The notes: generated by a model not told the origin, from the sequence alone. A stretch of DNA of 57,928 nt from Candidatus Thorarchaeota archaeon (GCA_003345555.1 PRDJ01000067.1:1-57928); one strand, 5' to 3'; shown: positions 35,787 to 44,495, counted from the stretch's first letter. Made by a program: numbers and translations.

Positions 35787-36746
35787 GTGTTGAAGCGAAA
35801 AGAGGAAACGGCCTTTGCCGATGCATTTCAAGATCGGCTAGCAGTAGCATCAACAGAGAAAGTACGGATGGTAATCCGGGAGCAGTATAAAGATGCATTC
35901 GACATACTTCAAGATTGCGAAAATGCGAACTTGATACCAGCAATAATCGGCCCACCCGGTGTGGGCAAGACGCTTCTTCTGAGAGCATATGCTCAGAAGA
36001 CCAATCGATTGTTTGAATGGGTGACAGGGGACGAAGGAGTTCGTCCGTCGCATCTGATAGGATCCTTCAATCCCGCTCTCGTTCTCAACAAAGGATTCAG
36101 TCTCGACTCGTTCGAGCCCGGCCCTTTGCTTAGGGCAATGGTCTTCGGAGGGGTCTTCGGCCTAAACGAAGGCAATCGTCTGCCTGAGTATGTCCAAAAC
36201 TCTCTGCTTGAGCCCTTTGAGGAGTTCAGTGTCAGCGTCCAAAGGCTCGGCAGGATAAAGGCACATGACGGCTTCTTTCCAGTCCTTACAATGAATCCAG
36301 ACGAGATGGCCGGGGCCCACAGACTCAGCGAGGCTTTTAGGGACAGAGTGCGCGTCTGGATTAAGTTAGGATACCCGCGTAAAGAGACAGAGATTGAAAT
36401 CATCCGAGTGAACTGTCCAGAGTACAAGCTGACCGATCATGTACTCGACAGCATCTACAGTCTAGTGTCAGCCACAAGGACCAATGCCGACATCGAGGTA
36501 CCCGCATCGATTCGTGCGGGCATCTCAATTGCTCGGCTAGCGGCTGAGATGTCTCGACGGGAAAAACGAGAAATCACGCATGAAGTCCTATCACATGCTG
36601 CTCATCATGTACTACTTGGGGGATTGAAGTTCCGGCCGGGCATTGACCTTGACCCAGCGGTGAGTCTCCTTGTCAGCAGAGCTTTAGCCTCCAGTCGCGC
36701 GGTGGCTACTGAGTCCAAGTCGGATGAAGAAGACACAGAGGCGTAA
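35787..36746 (+). CDS. MoxR-family AAA ATPase
   Basis: A 319-residue AAA+ ATPase. Walker A is GPPGVGKT; sensor 1 is VLTMNPDE; the arginine-finger region is SEAFRDRVRVW. The Walker B motif reads VFGLNEGNRLPEYVQN, with asparagine where the usual MoxR has aspartate before the glutamate (LDEINR). MoxR proteins act with VWA-domain partners to remodel proteins or insert metal cofactors, and exactly such a partner follows 18 bases downstream. Start GTG 35787 has GAGGGTAAT upstream and a TATA-like CTTATAG about 39 bases before it. Confidence 0.88.
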   Translation: MLKRKEETAFADAFQDRLAVASTEKVRMVIREQYKDAFDILQDCENANLIPAIIGPPGVGKTLLLRAYAQKTNRLFEWVTGDEGVRPSHLIGSFNPALVLNKGFSLDSFEPGPLLRAMVFGGVFGLNEGNRLPEYVQNSLLEPFEEFSVSVQRLGRIKAHDGFFPVLTMNPDEMAGAHRLSEAFRDRVRVWIKLGYPRKETEIEIIRVNCPEYKLTDHVLDSIYSLVSATRTNADIEVPASIRAGISIARLAAEMSRREKREITHEVLSHAAHHVLLGGLKFRPGIDLDPAVSLLVSRALASSRAVATESKSDEEDTEA

Positions 36747-36764
36747 CTTGGCGGTGCTTGAACT

Positions 36765-39293
36765 ATGACGAGCGGCCCGGCGTTAACACCGGATATGAGT
36801 AATGTTCCCTTCTTCGCATACGAGTTCATTCACAGGATGAGACTGAGTCCCGATGCGAAAATCAAGCCTAGTATCCGTCAGACACAGGCGATTCCGGGAC
36901 TCCTTTCTTCGCGATTCTTCAGGAACGGACGCTTGACGCTAGACGATTTCGTCGAAGCTGCTGTGTTTACCACTTTTCCTCCCGACCAGGAGTTGGCTCG
37001 GATGATTGCCGAAGATATCGTTCTTGGGAAGTCATCGGAGAAAAAGGAGGAAGGCGTCGCCGTAGAGCCTCAGGAACAACGTATCAATGCAGATGCACTT
37101 CAGATTGTAATACAACAGATACGACGTGAACAGGAACTTGCTAAGAAGATCAAAAAGGAACTAGTACAGGCGGGCTATGACTACCTTCAGAAGCTTCGGG
37201 ATAGGCAGGACTCTTCGCTTTATGATGCTGCCCATGACTACCTTAGCGACGGTGACATCGTGCTGCAAGGGATCTCGAACGACAGAGAGCTGAAGAAAGC
37301 CGCTTCACAGCAACTTCTCGACAGGGCAGGTAACTTGACGAGTAAGGACATCCTCAATTCTCAGGTGCTAGATGCCCTCAACGAACTGTCTACAACAGAG
37401 AATGCAGCAGAACGGCTCGCCGCTAAAGCATTACGATGCGACGCTGATGTTACGGCCCAGTTTCAACAACTCGCGTCTTGGGACCCAGCAACCGCTGCAA
37501 AGGCGCTGCACTACATGGAAGATATCAAGGCCCCGAAGAAGGCACAGAGGCAGGAGATGGATAGGGTATTGCAGCAGGCCCTTCAGGATCTCAGTCAAGC
37601 GGGCAGCTACTCAGCCGAGCTGGGCAGATTGCCCGAGAATCTGTCTCAACTCATCACTGCTGCTGCCAGCAAGTTCGCCCTCGCCGACTCGTTCGAGTTT
37701 GCCAAACAAATCCAAGGCGGATCAGGACAAGACATGCGTGAGGAAGTCATGCAGGGGTACGATAGCCAGTACGATTCTGGTGGATCGTCTAACGTCGATG
37801 CAAGACAGCTGGCAGAAAATGCAATGGATAGCCCGAGCTGGAACAACCTTGTTGACAAACTTGTCAGTGACGCAGTCCAGAATGCTGACTCCCGTTCAAC
37901 ACCAGCTGAGTATCTGGCACAAGAGCTGCGTGAGTATGCCGGTCTCCGTCAAAAGCTACCTGATGCCGCCACAGGGCGGAAATGGGATGAGTCCATGCAG
38001 AGGCTCGCTGATGCGACTGCAGCTCGTGCTACGAGCAAGACTCATCTCCGTCAAATCGTCAAGTCATCATCGAATGCAGGCAGGGCCCCTTCTGCCGACG
38101 CGATTAAGAACGCTGGAAAGCGTTTGGGTATGAGCGAAGAGGAGATACTCGAACTCCTCAACCCCTCCTTTCAGACCATCAAGAATCTGATTCAGCGAGG
38201 TGTTTCCAGCTTCGACAGACTTCACGACCTGATGTCTGCGGCCGGACTGACTCGGGACCAGCTAAGGCAGCTTGCGGACTTAGCTTTCTCTAAAGATAAT
38301 GAAGGAGCACTAGGAGCCATAGCACATATTGACCTTCATGCAGCTCTTGGCAGCGCATCTCCCAGATCCGGATACAGAGGCAGGGCCGGTCCTCAAGGGG
38401 CGACAGTGTCCGACAAACCGTATCAACCCCGGCTAGACAAGGTCATGGGCGGCCTTCTTGGCGGCCCTGCAACGAACATTGTCAGAATGTGGTTCGCGTA
38501 TCGGGACGAAGTACCAGAGGAAGTCAATACTAGACTCAGGGAGATTGCCAAGAAGTTCCTAATCGATCTGGGCCAGCGATTCGCTCGTCAGACAATGGGG
38601 ACTTCAATGCTTGGGGGACTGCAGGAGAGTTCTACGATTAGGCCATACAGAATAGGAGACGAGACCGACCTGATAGACCTTGAGGAGACCATCGATTGCC
38701 TTCTTTCTCAAGGAAGGACTAGTCTCCAAACCCTGAGTCCTGAGGACTTTCTAATCAATGAAATGTACCAAGGGCACAGAGCCTTCTTCTGGGCGCTGGA
38801 CAAGTCAGGCTCCATGGACAGTTCCGAAAAGCTTGGGATGCTCGCCATCGCAGTAATGGCTGGAGTCTTCGCCGTACAGAGAGATGACTTCGGAGTAGTT
38901 CTCTTCGATAACGAGACACACATTGTGAAACGAATGGACGATAGACGCGCTTCGATAGACAAGGTCGTTGCTGACCTGCTTGATGTCAGGGCCGGAGGCG
39001 GGACAGGTGCTCGGACGTCCATTGCTCTCGCGTTGGCCAGTTTCAAACAGACAAGGGCAAAGGAGAGAATCCTGATGTTGAGCACCGACATGTATTTGAG
39101 CGACCTTCAGACCTGCGAAGAACTTGCACGTGACCTCAAACAACAAGACATCAAGTTAATCATAATCGTGCCCAGAATCTCCTACGATTCGGAGGGAGCC
39201 GATTCTCTGGCTAGAGCAGGGCATGGAACAGTTTTGCACATATCCAGTATAGAGGAACTCCCCGAGAGGCTACTCCAGCTCACGAACTACTAG
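36765..39293 (+). CDS. VWA-domain protein, partner of MoxR ATPase
   Basis: An 842-residue soluble protein. The C-terminal 190 residues are a von Willebrand A domain with an intact metal site: DKSGS (the D-x-S-x-S), the threonine in GGGTGARTS, and the aspartate in LMLSTDMYLSD. The N-terminal 600 residues are largely helical, rich in A, Q and D, and unassigned; they include alternating helix-forming stretches such as RREQELAKKIKKEL. MoxR/VWA pairs work as chaperones, and the long helical region may bind the client. Start ATG 36765 is 18 bases after the ATPase stop; ATG 36795 is possible. Confidence 0.88.
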   Translation: MTSGPALTPDMSNVPFFAYEFIHRMRLSPDAKIKPSIRQTQAIPGLLSSRFFRNGRLTLDDFVEAAVFTTFPPDQELARMIAEDIVLGKSSEKKEEGVAVEPQEQRINADALQIVIQQIRREQELAKKIKKELVQAGYDYLQKLRDRQDSSLYDAAHDYLSDGDIVLQGISNDRELKKAASQQLLDRAGNLTSKDILNSQVLDALNELSTTENAAERLAAKALRCDADVTAQFQQLASWDPATAAKALHYMEDIKAPKKAQRQEMDRVLQQALQDLSQAGSYSAELGRLPENLSQLITAAASKFALADSFEFAKQIQGGSGQDMREEVMQGYDSQYDSGGSSNVDARQLAENAMDSPSWNNLVDKLVSDAVQNADSRSTPAEYLAQELREYAGLRQKLPDAATGRKWDESMQRLADATAARATSKTHLRQIVKSSSNAGRAPSADAIKNAGKRLGMSEEEILELLNPSFQTIKNLIQRGVSSFDRLHDLMSAAGLTRDQLRQLADLAFSKDNEGALGAIAHIDLHAALGSASPRSGYRGRAGPQGATVSDKPYQPRLDKVMGGLLGGPATNIVRMWFAYRDEVPEEVNTRLREIAKKFLIDLGQRFARQTMGTSMLGGLQESSTIRPYRIGDETDLIDLEETIDCLLSQGRTSLQTLSPEDFLINEMYQGHRAFFWALDKSGSMDSSEKLGMLAIAVMAGVFAVQRDDFGVVLFDNETHIVKRMDDRRASIDKVVADLLDVRAGGGTGARTSIALALASFKQTRAKERILMLSTDMYLSDLQTCEELARDLKQQDIKLIIIVPRISYDSEGADSLARAGHGTVLHISSIEELPERLLQLTNY

Positions 39294-39295
39294 AT

Positions 39296-40033
39296 CTAGG
39301 GAACAAAACCGGGCTTCGGCGCAAGCGATTTGTCCTTCACTTCCGATACCCAAAACTTGTAGGCACAGGCATACTCAGTTCCTCTCACATCCAAGAACCT
39401 TGAAGAGAACAACGACCTTAGACAGGTCATGAATCTGTAGAATGGGTCCCTCGGTCTAGATATCTCAGCTAGGCAGTTGATTTGGTAGCCCGGAGCGACA
39501 GACTGGCCGGGCTGGGCCCACATGAAAGACAGTGCCACTCTTGGGTCTCGTTGGATGTTTGAGTAAGTCGCTTCCTTAAACATCTCGACTGCTCCAAGCC
39601 TCATTCTGTCAATCTTCATGTCGTCTATGTAGAGCCGCTTGTAGATGTCTATCCGTTCCTGCAACGTCTGCTTGAATGGCCTACCCTGAAGGGCCAAAAG
39701 CTCACCCTCGATCTCATCGACTGTCTCATCAATGGCTTGGTCTGTTAGAGTGAGTCTCACAATCTTTGTGGCTGCGTTGATGGGAAAGGGTCCCGAGGAA
39801 TTAAGAGTGCAAACAGCGGGTTTCATGACTGTGGAGCTGTAGAGCTCCTCCACCCTTGCATATGCCTCGGTATTGCCATCAAGAGCCGAAGCCATAGCCT
39901 CATAGATTGGGTCCGGCAATGCGTTGAGAGGATAGCAGACAGTTATCTGATCGGGAAATGTGACCTCGACTCTTCTCCTTTCGCGGTCAACGAACCAGCT
40001 TACGGAACTGCCCTCTATTGGCAGGGTACTCAC
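39296..40033 (-). CDS. Hypothetical protein, unknown family
   Basis: A 245-residue soluble protein ending 2 bases from the VWA gene, convergently. It has mixed strands and helices, with a central charged helix (AIDETVDEIEGELLALQ) and a long basic segment (QERIDIYKRLYIDDMKIDRMR). Several cysteines are scattered, with no pattern. The frame is open to GTG 40054, but a strong TATA element centred at 40065 predicts transcription from about 40040, so GTG 40033 (reading MSTLPIEGSSVSWF) is the better start and would give a nearly leaderless message. I recognise no family. Confidence 0.7.
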   Translation of the reverse strand: MSTLPIEGSSVSWFVDRERRRVEVTFPDQITVCYPLNALPDPIYEAMASALDGNTEAYARVEELYSSTVMKPAVCTLNSSGPFPINAATKIVRLTLTDQAIDETVDEIEGELLALQGRPFKQTLQERIDIYKRLYIDDMKIDRMRLGAVEMFKEATYSNIQRDPRVALSFMWAQPGQSVAPGYQINCLAEISRPRDPFYRFMTCLRSLFSSRFLDVRGTEYACAYKFWVSEVKDKSLAPKPGFVP

Positions 40034-40060
40034 TCTCAGAATCGTACAAAGCACATATTA

Positions 40061-40070
40061 GATATAATGT
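40061..40070 (-). promoter_or_regulatory. TATA box for the hypothetical gene at 39296
   Basis: On the minus strand ACATTATATC is a close match to the archaeal TATA box. Its centre is about 32 bases from GTG 40033, which decides the start choice because GTG 40054 would lie upstream of the predicted transcription start. Confidence 0.55.
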
Positions 40071-40209
40071 AATGTGTGACGTTCTAGCGCGGTCGCGGAA
40101 CGGTCGAGCGCTATTTCATCTGGACTAAGTTCCAGTAACGTAGCTGAAAAGAATGACAAGACAGATAGGGGATACTGGGTAACTTGGAACGTTGCTTGGA
40201 GTCACGATA

Positions 40210-40494
40210 ATGGTCGAGTCCTTTGAGATAGACGAACAGGCAAGGCTCATACCGGCTGAGGAGTACGCAACTCACACGGACTCCCACAAGGTATTGGTCT
40301 TCGTAGACCATGAGAACAGAATCGTCTATCTATGGCGCGGCAAGAAGGCGACTTTCATGACCAAACTCATGGGTACACGTGTGGCAGCCCGTCTGAGCCA
40401 CACATATCCTGATTACCATGTTCGTCCGATATCGGAGGACAATGAACCTGCTGCTTTCCTAGCCCTTATTGGCCTAGACCATGCCTTGGACTGA
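40210..40494 (+). CDS. Small gelsolin-like domain protein
   Basis: A 94-residue protein that fits a single gelsolin-homology domain: strand KVLVFVDHENRI, strand VYLWRGKKA (compare VxVWxGKxA in gelsolins), helix FMTKLMGTRVAARLSHTYP, strand YHVRPISED and a closing NEPAAFLALIG (compare EPxxFxxxF). Gelsolin domains bind actin; Asgard archaea encode one- and two-domain forms. The calcium-site residues are not obvious, so actin binding is unproven, and related short proteins in other archaea may do something else. Start ATG 40210 follows GGAG by 8 bases; the frame extends to 40192. It stands alone ahead of a wHTH regulator. Confidence 0.6.
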   Translation: MVESFEIDEQARLIPAEEYATHTDSHKVLVFVDHENRIVYLWRGKKATFMTKLMGTRVAARLSHTYPDYHVRPISEDNEPAAFLALIGLDHALD

Positions 40495-40521
40495 ATCTGA
40501 ACCGCGACGCATAGGCAATAG

Positions 40522-40529
40522 TGCTTAAG
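40522..40529 (+). promoter_or_regulatory. Candidate TATA box for the wHTH gene
   Basis: TGCTTAAG is centred about 20 bases before ATG 40545, which would put the transcript start on or next to the start codon (a leaderless message). It favours ATG 40545 over GTG 40521. Visual call. Confidence 0.4.
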
Positions 40530-40544
40530 CCACCATGGCAAGTG

Positions 40545-40922
40545 ATGTCCGTGTCCGTTGATCCCAGAGCGCGTCTACATTGGATTCGGAACGTACGCAG
40601 AGGTCTCCTTGCTCGAACCAGTATAATCAGGAGGCTCGAACAGCAAGAGTGGACAACCGTCCAAGACCTAGCCTACGACGTGAACCTGACCGCAGCCACC
40701 ATTCTCTACCATCTGCATCATATGCATAGCGAGAGCATCGTGGAGAGAGAAGCCCAAGGTAGAAGATGGGGAATGGGAGCACGCCATCAGGCATCGCTTG
40801 CTGACTATCTGAAGCCCGAAAAGCCTCGGAGAAAGGGAGAATCTGGTAGTTCAAAGAAGACAAACACGAATCCCCCAAAGCTGTCTACTCGGAGCAGGAA
40901 TCGGAAGAGAATCAGGCGATGA
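40545..40922 (+). CDS. Winged helix-turn-helix regulator (ArsR-like)
   Basis: A 125-residue DNA-binding protein. The helix-turn-helix reads WTTVQDLAYDVNLTAATILYHLHHM with the recognition helix TAATILYHLHHM, and the wing follows as SIVEREAQGRRWGM, the pattern of archaeal ArsR/DUF-type wHTH proteins. The C-terminal 45 residues are strongly basic (KPRRKGESGSSKKTN and RSRNRKRIRR), likely adding non-specific DNA affinity. I prefer ATG 40545 as start. It has no metal-binding cysteines. The target is unknown. Confidence 0.78.
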   Translation: MSVSVDPRARLHWIRNVRRGLLARTSIIRRLEQQEWTTVQDLAYDVNLTAATILYHLHHMHSESIVEREAQGRRWGMGARHQASLADYLKPEKPRRKGESGSSKKTNTNPPKLSTRSRNRKRIRR

Positions 40923-41019
40923 GAACCATAGGTTACTTCCCTTCGCCGGCATCGCCAAGGTCTCGGTAAGAATGAAGAAGACGGTCGCAATGGATTCCGA
41001 TCTTTTTGCCACGGAAAGT

Positions 41020-41028
41020 CATTTATGA
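41020..41028 (+). promoter_or_regulatory. TATA box for the surface protein at 41053
   Basis: CATTTATGA is centred about 29 bases before GTG 41053, giving a nearly leaderless transcript. GGGAG just before the start gives an alternative, ribosome-site-based TTG at 41059. Visual call. Confidence 0.45.
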
Positions 41029-41052
41029 TTGCGCGTCTAGCTCCATTCGGGA

Positions 41053-41598
41053 GTGCTTTTGAGACCTGATCGCTTTGGTGAACGTGTCTGTGCTTTGGTG
41101 TTCGCCGCGATTGTAGTCTTGTCCTTCGCCGTTCCAGAATCCTCAGGTGAAGAAACTACCACAACCATGGGTACTGATCCCAAGATCCTCCTTCCATTCC
41201 CACCAGGCGCGCAAGTAGTGCTTTCGGCGTACTGGTCCTTCACCCCCAACGTGACGTACGACTTTTCGTTTTGGGTAGATGACTCCGACGGAATTGACTG
41301 TGTGATTGTCAGGTACATGCTGCTTTCACAGAGTGTCTGGCACAACATCTCAGCGACAGCAACAGAGGGAAATGCAACAAGAAGCTACTACGAAACCAGC
41401 TTCACTGGTTCTAAAGAAGGCCTGGATTGGAAGGTCTTTGCCAATGACAGTATGGGTCACTATACCGAGAACGGAACTATCAGGTATTTGACAGACACTT
41501 TCGTAGTGGATCCGAAAATCGTTCTTGTCATCGTGGCTCCAGTGTGGCTTGTTATCGCTGCACTAGTTCTACACAGAGGAAGAAGACAACAGCTGTGA
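41053..41598 (+). CDS. Surface protein with signal peptide and C-terminal anchor
   Basis: A 181-residue exported protein. A signal peptide (FGERVCALVFAAIVVLSFA, about 8-26) precedes a threonine-rich linker, then a beta-rich domain of about 110 residues (VVLSAYWSFTPNVTYDFSFW and so on) with at least five N-x-S/T glycosylation sites, and a membrane helix near the end (IVLVIVAPVWLVIAALVL) with a basic cytoplasmic tail RGRRQQL. The domain pattern resembles an Ig-like or fibronectin-like sandwich; the exact family is not clear. It has the same topology as the duplicated pair at 42810 and 43721. Confidence 0.7.
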   Translation: MLLRPDRFGERVCALVFAAIVVLSFAVPESSGEETTTTMGTDPKILLPFPPGAQVVLSAYWSFTPNVTYDFSFWVDDSDGIDCVIVRYMLLSQSVWHNISATATEGNATRSYYETSFTGSKEGLDWKVFANDSMGHYTENGTIRYLTDTFVVDPKIVLVIVAPVWLVIAALVLHRGRRQQL

Positions 41599-41641
41599 AA
41601 TCGAGCATTGCATTGATATGCTGGGCTAGCTCAGGGGAGCT

Positions 41642-42577
41642 TCAGGTTCCATAGAGTGCCAGTGCGTTCTCCCAGTATATCCGTTTCAGAACACTTCTGG
41701 ACAGCGACAGACCGTTGATGAATGTGCCCCCGGAGTTCTTGGTGTCTTCATCTACGAATGGCAGTGGAACTCCGCGAACGTTGGTCTCCCACAACAGCCT
41801 TTCGGTCAGGAAGCGCCCCTCATAGTATTCCCGTTCAAGTGAGCGAGCCACACAATCAGTGCCAAAGAGGATTCTGCGACAGTAACGAGTTACGAACGCC
41901 CTTGCTCTCTTAGGGTCTTTGCCGAGCTCTCTTGCCATCCATCTGGCGGAACCAGTGTCGACATAAAGGTTAGGATAGGTGTCGAACATCCGCCCCAGAT
42001 TGTCGAGCCGAGAGAGTTCGGGCTGTGCGCCAAAGTGTGCGGCCTGGAATCTTAGATGCGCGCTTCTTGACAGTCTTTTTTCAAAGTCTCCAATATGGCT
42101 CTCTTTTGTTCCGTAGACTTCACTATTGGAGTACTTAGTTGCATAGTACGTGTCAGGGTCTGCTATGTGAATGACAACTGGAACCTGGAAATCAGAAAGA
42201 AGGCCGAAGAACATATCGAATTGCCCATCGTTTACAGGAGGAATCGGTTTCGCTCCTTCCGGAATCCGGTCTCTCCAAGATGGAGCAAAATGCATCTTCG
42301 CCACAGAGTAGCCTTGCTCTCTCATCGAGGCGATTTCATTTCTTATGCCTGTGGGGTCATCCGTAAGCAGTGTATTGCCGAAGAAGAACTTGGCAAAGAC
42401 GAAACGCCCGGGGTACAATTCTCGAAAGCGTGAGGACTGAGGACTATGCAGAATCAGAAGTGCTCTCTCAACGCCGAATTTCCTACCAGTCCCCACCATA
42501 AGTTTGAGAGCAGACTCGTCGGCCGCGTGAGAATGTGCATCAAACAGCGGGCCATCGTATGGAAGATCCTTCTCCAA
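41642..42577 (-). CDS. TIM-barrel amidohydrolase
   Basis: A 311-residue metal-dependent hydrolase of the amidohydrolase-2 type. The first metal pair is the H-x-H of FDAHSHAAD; histidines in VVIHIADPD and QAAHFGAQPE, and the aspartate in ILFGTDCVAR, complete the site. The reaction is unknown; the family covers decarboxylases and hydrolases of ring or lactone substrates. The frame is open to 42742, but that part has no amidohydrolase character. TTG 42577, with GAGGA 8 bases upstream, is the best start. Confidence 0.82.
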   Translation of the reverse strand: MEKDLPYDGPLFDAHSHAADESALKLMVGTGRKFGVERALLILHSPQSSRFRELYPGRFVFAKFFFGNTLLTDDPTGIRNEIASMREQGYSVAKMHFAPSWRDRIPEGAKPIPPVNDGQFDMFFGLLSDFQVPVVIHIADPDTYYATKYSNSEVYGTKESHIGDFEKRLSRSAHLRFQAAHFGAQPELSRLDNLGRMFDTYPNLYVDTGSARWMARELGKDPKRARAFVTRYCRRILFGTDCVARSLEREYYEGRFLTERLLWETNVRGVPLPFVDEDTKNSGGTFINGLSLSRSVLKRIYWENALALYGT

Positions 42578-42809
42578 GCGAGATTCCTCGCATTCAGTCT
42601 CGAACGACCCTGTACAAAACCGTTGAGATAAGTAACATTGAGTTTTCCTTTCGCGGTTGCGGAAGAACTTTTCTCTCGCTTTGCCTGTTGTCCGGACGGC
42701 GCCCAGTGGTTGAAGCCAGATTGCAGGCAGGCTCGCACGCAATCTTTTTCATCAATTGTGGTCATGCAAAGTCAGCCATTTTCGACTGGCTTTAGGGAGA
42801 TCTGAACAA

Positions 42810-43505
42810 ATGAAACGCGCACTACAAGTGCTGATCGCGCTTGCGATTTCGAGCCTGTTTCTTGCGTCCCCCGTGTCTGCAGCCTCGAACCAAGGCCTGT
42901 CCTGGGGGGTGCAACTCCACGATAGGCTGAACTACACGCTGGCTGTCAACAATGCGACGTTTCACATGAGTGAAGCGTTCTACTTGAACGTCACTGCAGA
43001 CCCGCCTGCAATACCCGATTCCATGACTCTATTGAGTCAGGTTCCGACTGTGGACCTAGATGCCTGGTGGACCAATGGCACCGAGATGCAGATAGAATAT
43101 GCAATACTGTTCTGGGTGCTTGTCGACCTACCCTTCGGGACAGGGGTGGTTCTACCCATTGGCAACTTCACACTGCTTGAACAGCTGGTCCAGACCTATA
43201 TACTGTGGAGCAGTTCGACTGTATTTGTGGGCGATTCACAAAGTTGGGGAATGAAACTGGTCCAAGCCCACCCCGGCTACAACTCCACACTTGAGGCGAC
43301 ATATCAGCGAAACGACGGTGCTCTGGCAACGGTAAGCGCGACTTCAACTAACAACACGTCGCATGCCACCATTGGCAGCCTGCAGATAACGCGAGGTCTG
43401 CCACTCGACATCATAGGGTGGATTCGAGAGAACATACTGATGGTCGGTGCTGGTGTCCTTGTCGTCGTGATCGTGGGCGCTGTCGTCTGCATGAAGAGGA
43501 AATAG
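42810..43505 (+). CDS. Exported membrane-anchored surface protein, copy 1
   Basis: A 231-residue protein with a signal peptide (MKRALQVLIALAISSLFLAS, cleavage after SAA or SAAS), an extracellular domain of about 170 residues with many N-x-S/T sites, and a C-terminal helix (ENILMVGAGVLVVVIVGAVV) followed by MKRK. The mid-region WVLVDLPFGTGVVLPIGNFTLL is hydrophobic and shared with copy 2. No known domain. ATG 42810 has AGGGAG upstream. It is probably glycosylated and displayed on the cell surface; ligand unknown. Confidence 0.78.
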   Translation: MKRALQVLIALAISSLFLASPVSAASNQGLSWGVQLHDRLNYTLAVNNATFHMSEAFYLNVTADPPAIPDSMTLLSQVPTVDLDAWWTNGTEMQIEYAILFWVLVDLPFGTGVVLPIGNFTLLEQLVQTYILWSSSTVFVGDSQSWGMKLVQAHPGYNSTLEATYQRNDGALATVSATSTNNTSHATIGSLQITRGLPLDIIGWIRENILMVGAGVLVVVIVGAVVCMKRK

Positions 43506-43514
43506 GTCATCTTG

Positions 43515-43543
43515 GGGGCTTCTGCCCCTGCTCCTTTCTTTTC
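43515..43543 (+). terminator. Hairpin and T-rich tail after copy 1
   Basis: GGGGC, loop TTCT, GCCCC (43515-43528) begins 9 bases after the stop, followed by a pyrimidine tract CTCCTTTCTTTT. The same structure follows copy 2. It has the form of an intrinsic terminator; archaea mostly use T tracts, which are present. Confidence 0.6.
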
Positions 43544-43720
43544 GCTTCCAGATGTGATTGCAGTTCTCAGTGTCTGTTTCCAGTGGACACCAGAATCCAA
43601 ACTCAGGTCTTCTCGCGGCCAATGTGGTACCAAATGGCCGACGGCGCACACAATGCTTTTCTTCAATTGGATGGCTGGTAATCGTGCCATTTTCAAGTGG
43701 TTTTAGGGAGAATCTAGCAA

Positions 43721-44425
43721 ATGAAACGCGCACTACAACTGCTCATCGCGCTTGCGATTTCTGCAGTGTTTTTTGTGTCCCCGGTTGCAGCAGCTACTAA
43801 CCAAGGATTGGAATGGGCTGTGGCAAGCGGTGACGCCTTCAACTTCCATCTGACCTCTACTGGCGTAACAAATATGAGCCTCAACGAAGCTCTGTACATG
43901 AACATCACCAGTGCCATGCCAGCCATACCGAATTCCATGACCACATGGGCCGAAGTTCCTTACCCGGACGTGGGCTGGTGGTGGTCGAGTAATGGGACCA
44001 CGATTGGTCTGTACGGTCTGCTGTTCCTAGGGCTATTGGCCCTCGGTACGCCATTTGTTCTGCCCACCGGGAACTTCACCCTGCTTGGGAACTTGATAAA
44101 GACCTACGTGATGTGGAATAGCACCACAACCCACTACGCCAATAGCACTCTCTATTGGGGCCTCACGTATTCAGATACTGAGGACGACGAAACGAATACC
44201 CTTCAGGTGTCATATCTCAAGAGTGATGGCGTTCTAGCTCGCTATGTTATTGGGTCCTCCAACAGCACATCACATGAGACGGTGAGCGTATCGTTTATCA
44301 GAGATAACCTGCCGGCTGAAGGGTTTGACATCATTGGCTTCATACAGCAAAACATGCTCCTAGTCGGAGCTGGGGTACTTGTGATCGTAATCATAGGTGC
44401 TGTCGTCTGCATGAAGAGGAAATAG
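43721..44425 (+). CDS. Exported membrane-anchored surface protein, copy 2
   Basis: A 234-residue paralog of the protein at 42810. The signal peptide (MKRALQLLIALAISAVFFVS) and C-terminal anchor (MLLVGAGVLVIVIIGAVVCMKRK) are nearly the same, while the extracellular domain has diverged, keeping ATNQGLEWAV, the NSMT block, LPTGNFTLL and KSDGVLA. Six or more N-x-S/T sites are seen. The conserved ends with changing middle suggest fast change of the exposed surface. ATG 43721 has AGGGAG 10 bases upstream. Function unknown. Confidence 0.78.
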   Translation: MKRALQLLIALAISAVFFVSPVAAATNQGLEWAVASGDAFNFHLTSTGVTNMSLNEALYMNITSAMPAIPNSMTTWAEVPYPDVGWWWSSNGTTIGLYGLLFLGLLALGTPFVLPTGNFTLLGNLIKTYVMWNSTTTHYANSTLYWGLTYSDTEDDETNTLQVSYLKSDGVLARYVIGSSNSTSHETVSVSFIRDNLPAEGFDIIGFIQQNMLLVGAGVLVIVIIGAVVCMKRK

Positions 44426-44432
44426 ACTACGT

Positions 44433-44464
44433 CAGGGGCTTCTGCCCCTGCTCTTCCTTTTTCC
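44433..44464 (+). terminator. Hairpin and T-rich tail after copy 2
   Basis: CAGGGGC, loop TTCT, GCCCCTG forms a perfect 7-base stem (44433-44450), followed by CTCTTCCTTTTTCCC. It begins 7 bases after the stop codon and is a homolog of the hairpin after copy 1. Confidence 0.65.
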
Positions 44465-44495
44465 CTCCGAATGACTTCACGGTTAGAAAGGATTA

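Larger units (their letters stand above)
42730..44464 (+). repeat. Tandem gene duplication including leader and terminator
   Basis: Two related units, about 42730-43543 and 43640-44464, lie head to tail. The bases before each gene are alike (GCACGCAATCTTTTTC against GCACACAATGCTTTTC, then CCATTTTC, TTTAGGGAGA and the first 18 coding bases identical), the genes encode paralogs, and each is followed by the same GGGGC-TTCT-GCCCC hairpin with a T-rich tail. So promoter, gene and terminator were copied together. Confidence 0.75.

Noticed and set aside
37372..38133. Long second-frame reading of 253 codons inside the VWA gene
   Set aside because: It is a shadow of the VWA frame, with an unlikely composition (many Arg, Ser, Pro and Cys), and has no ribosome site.
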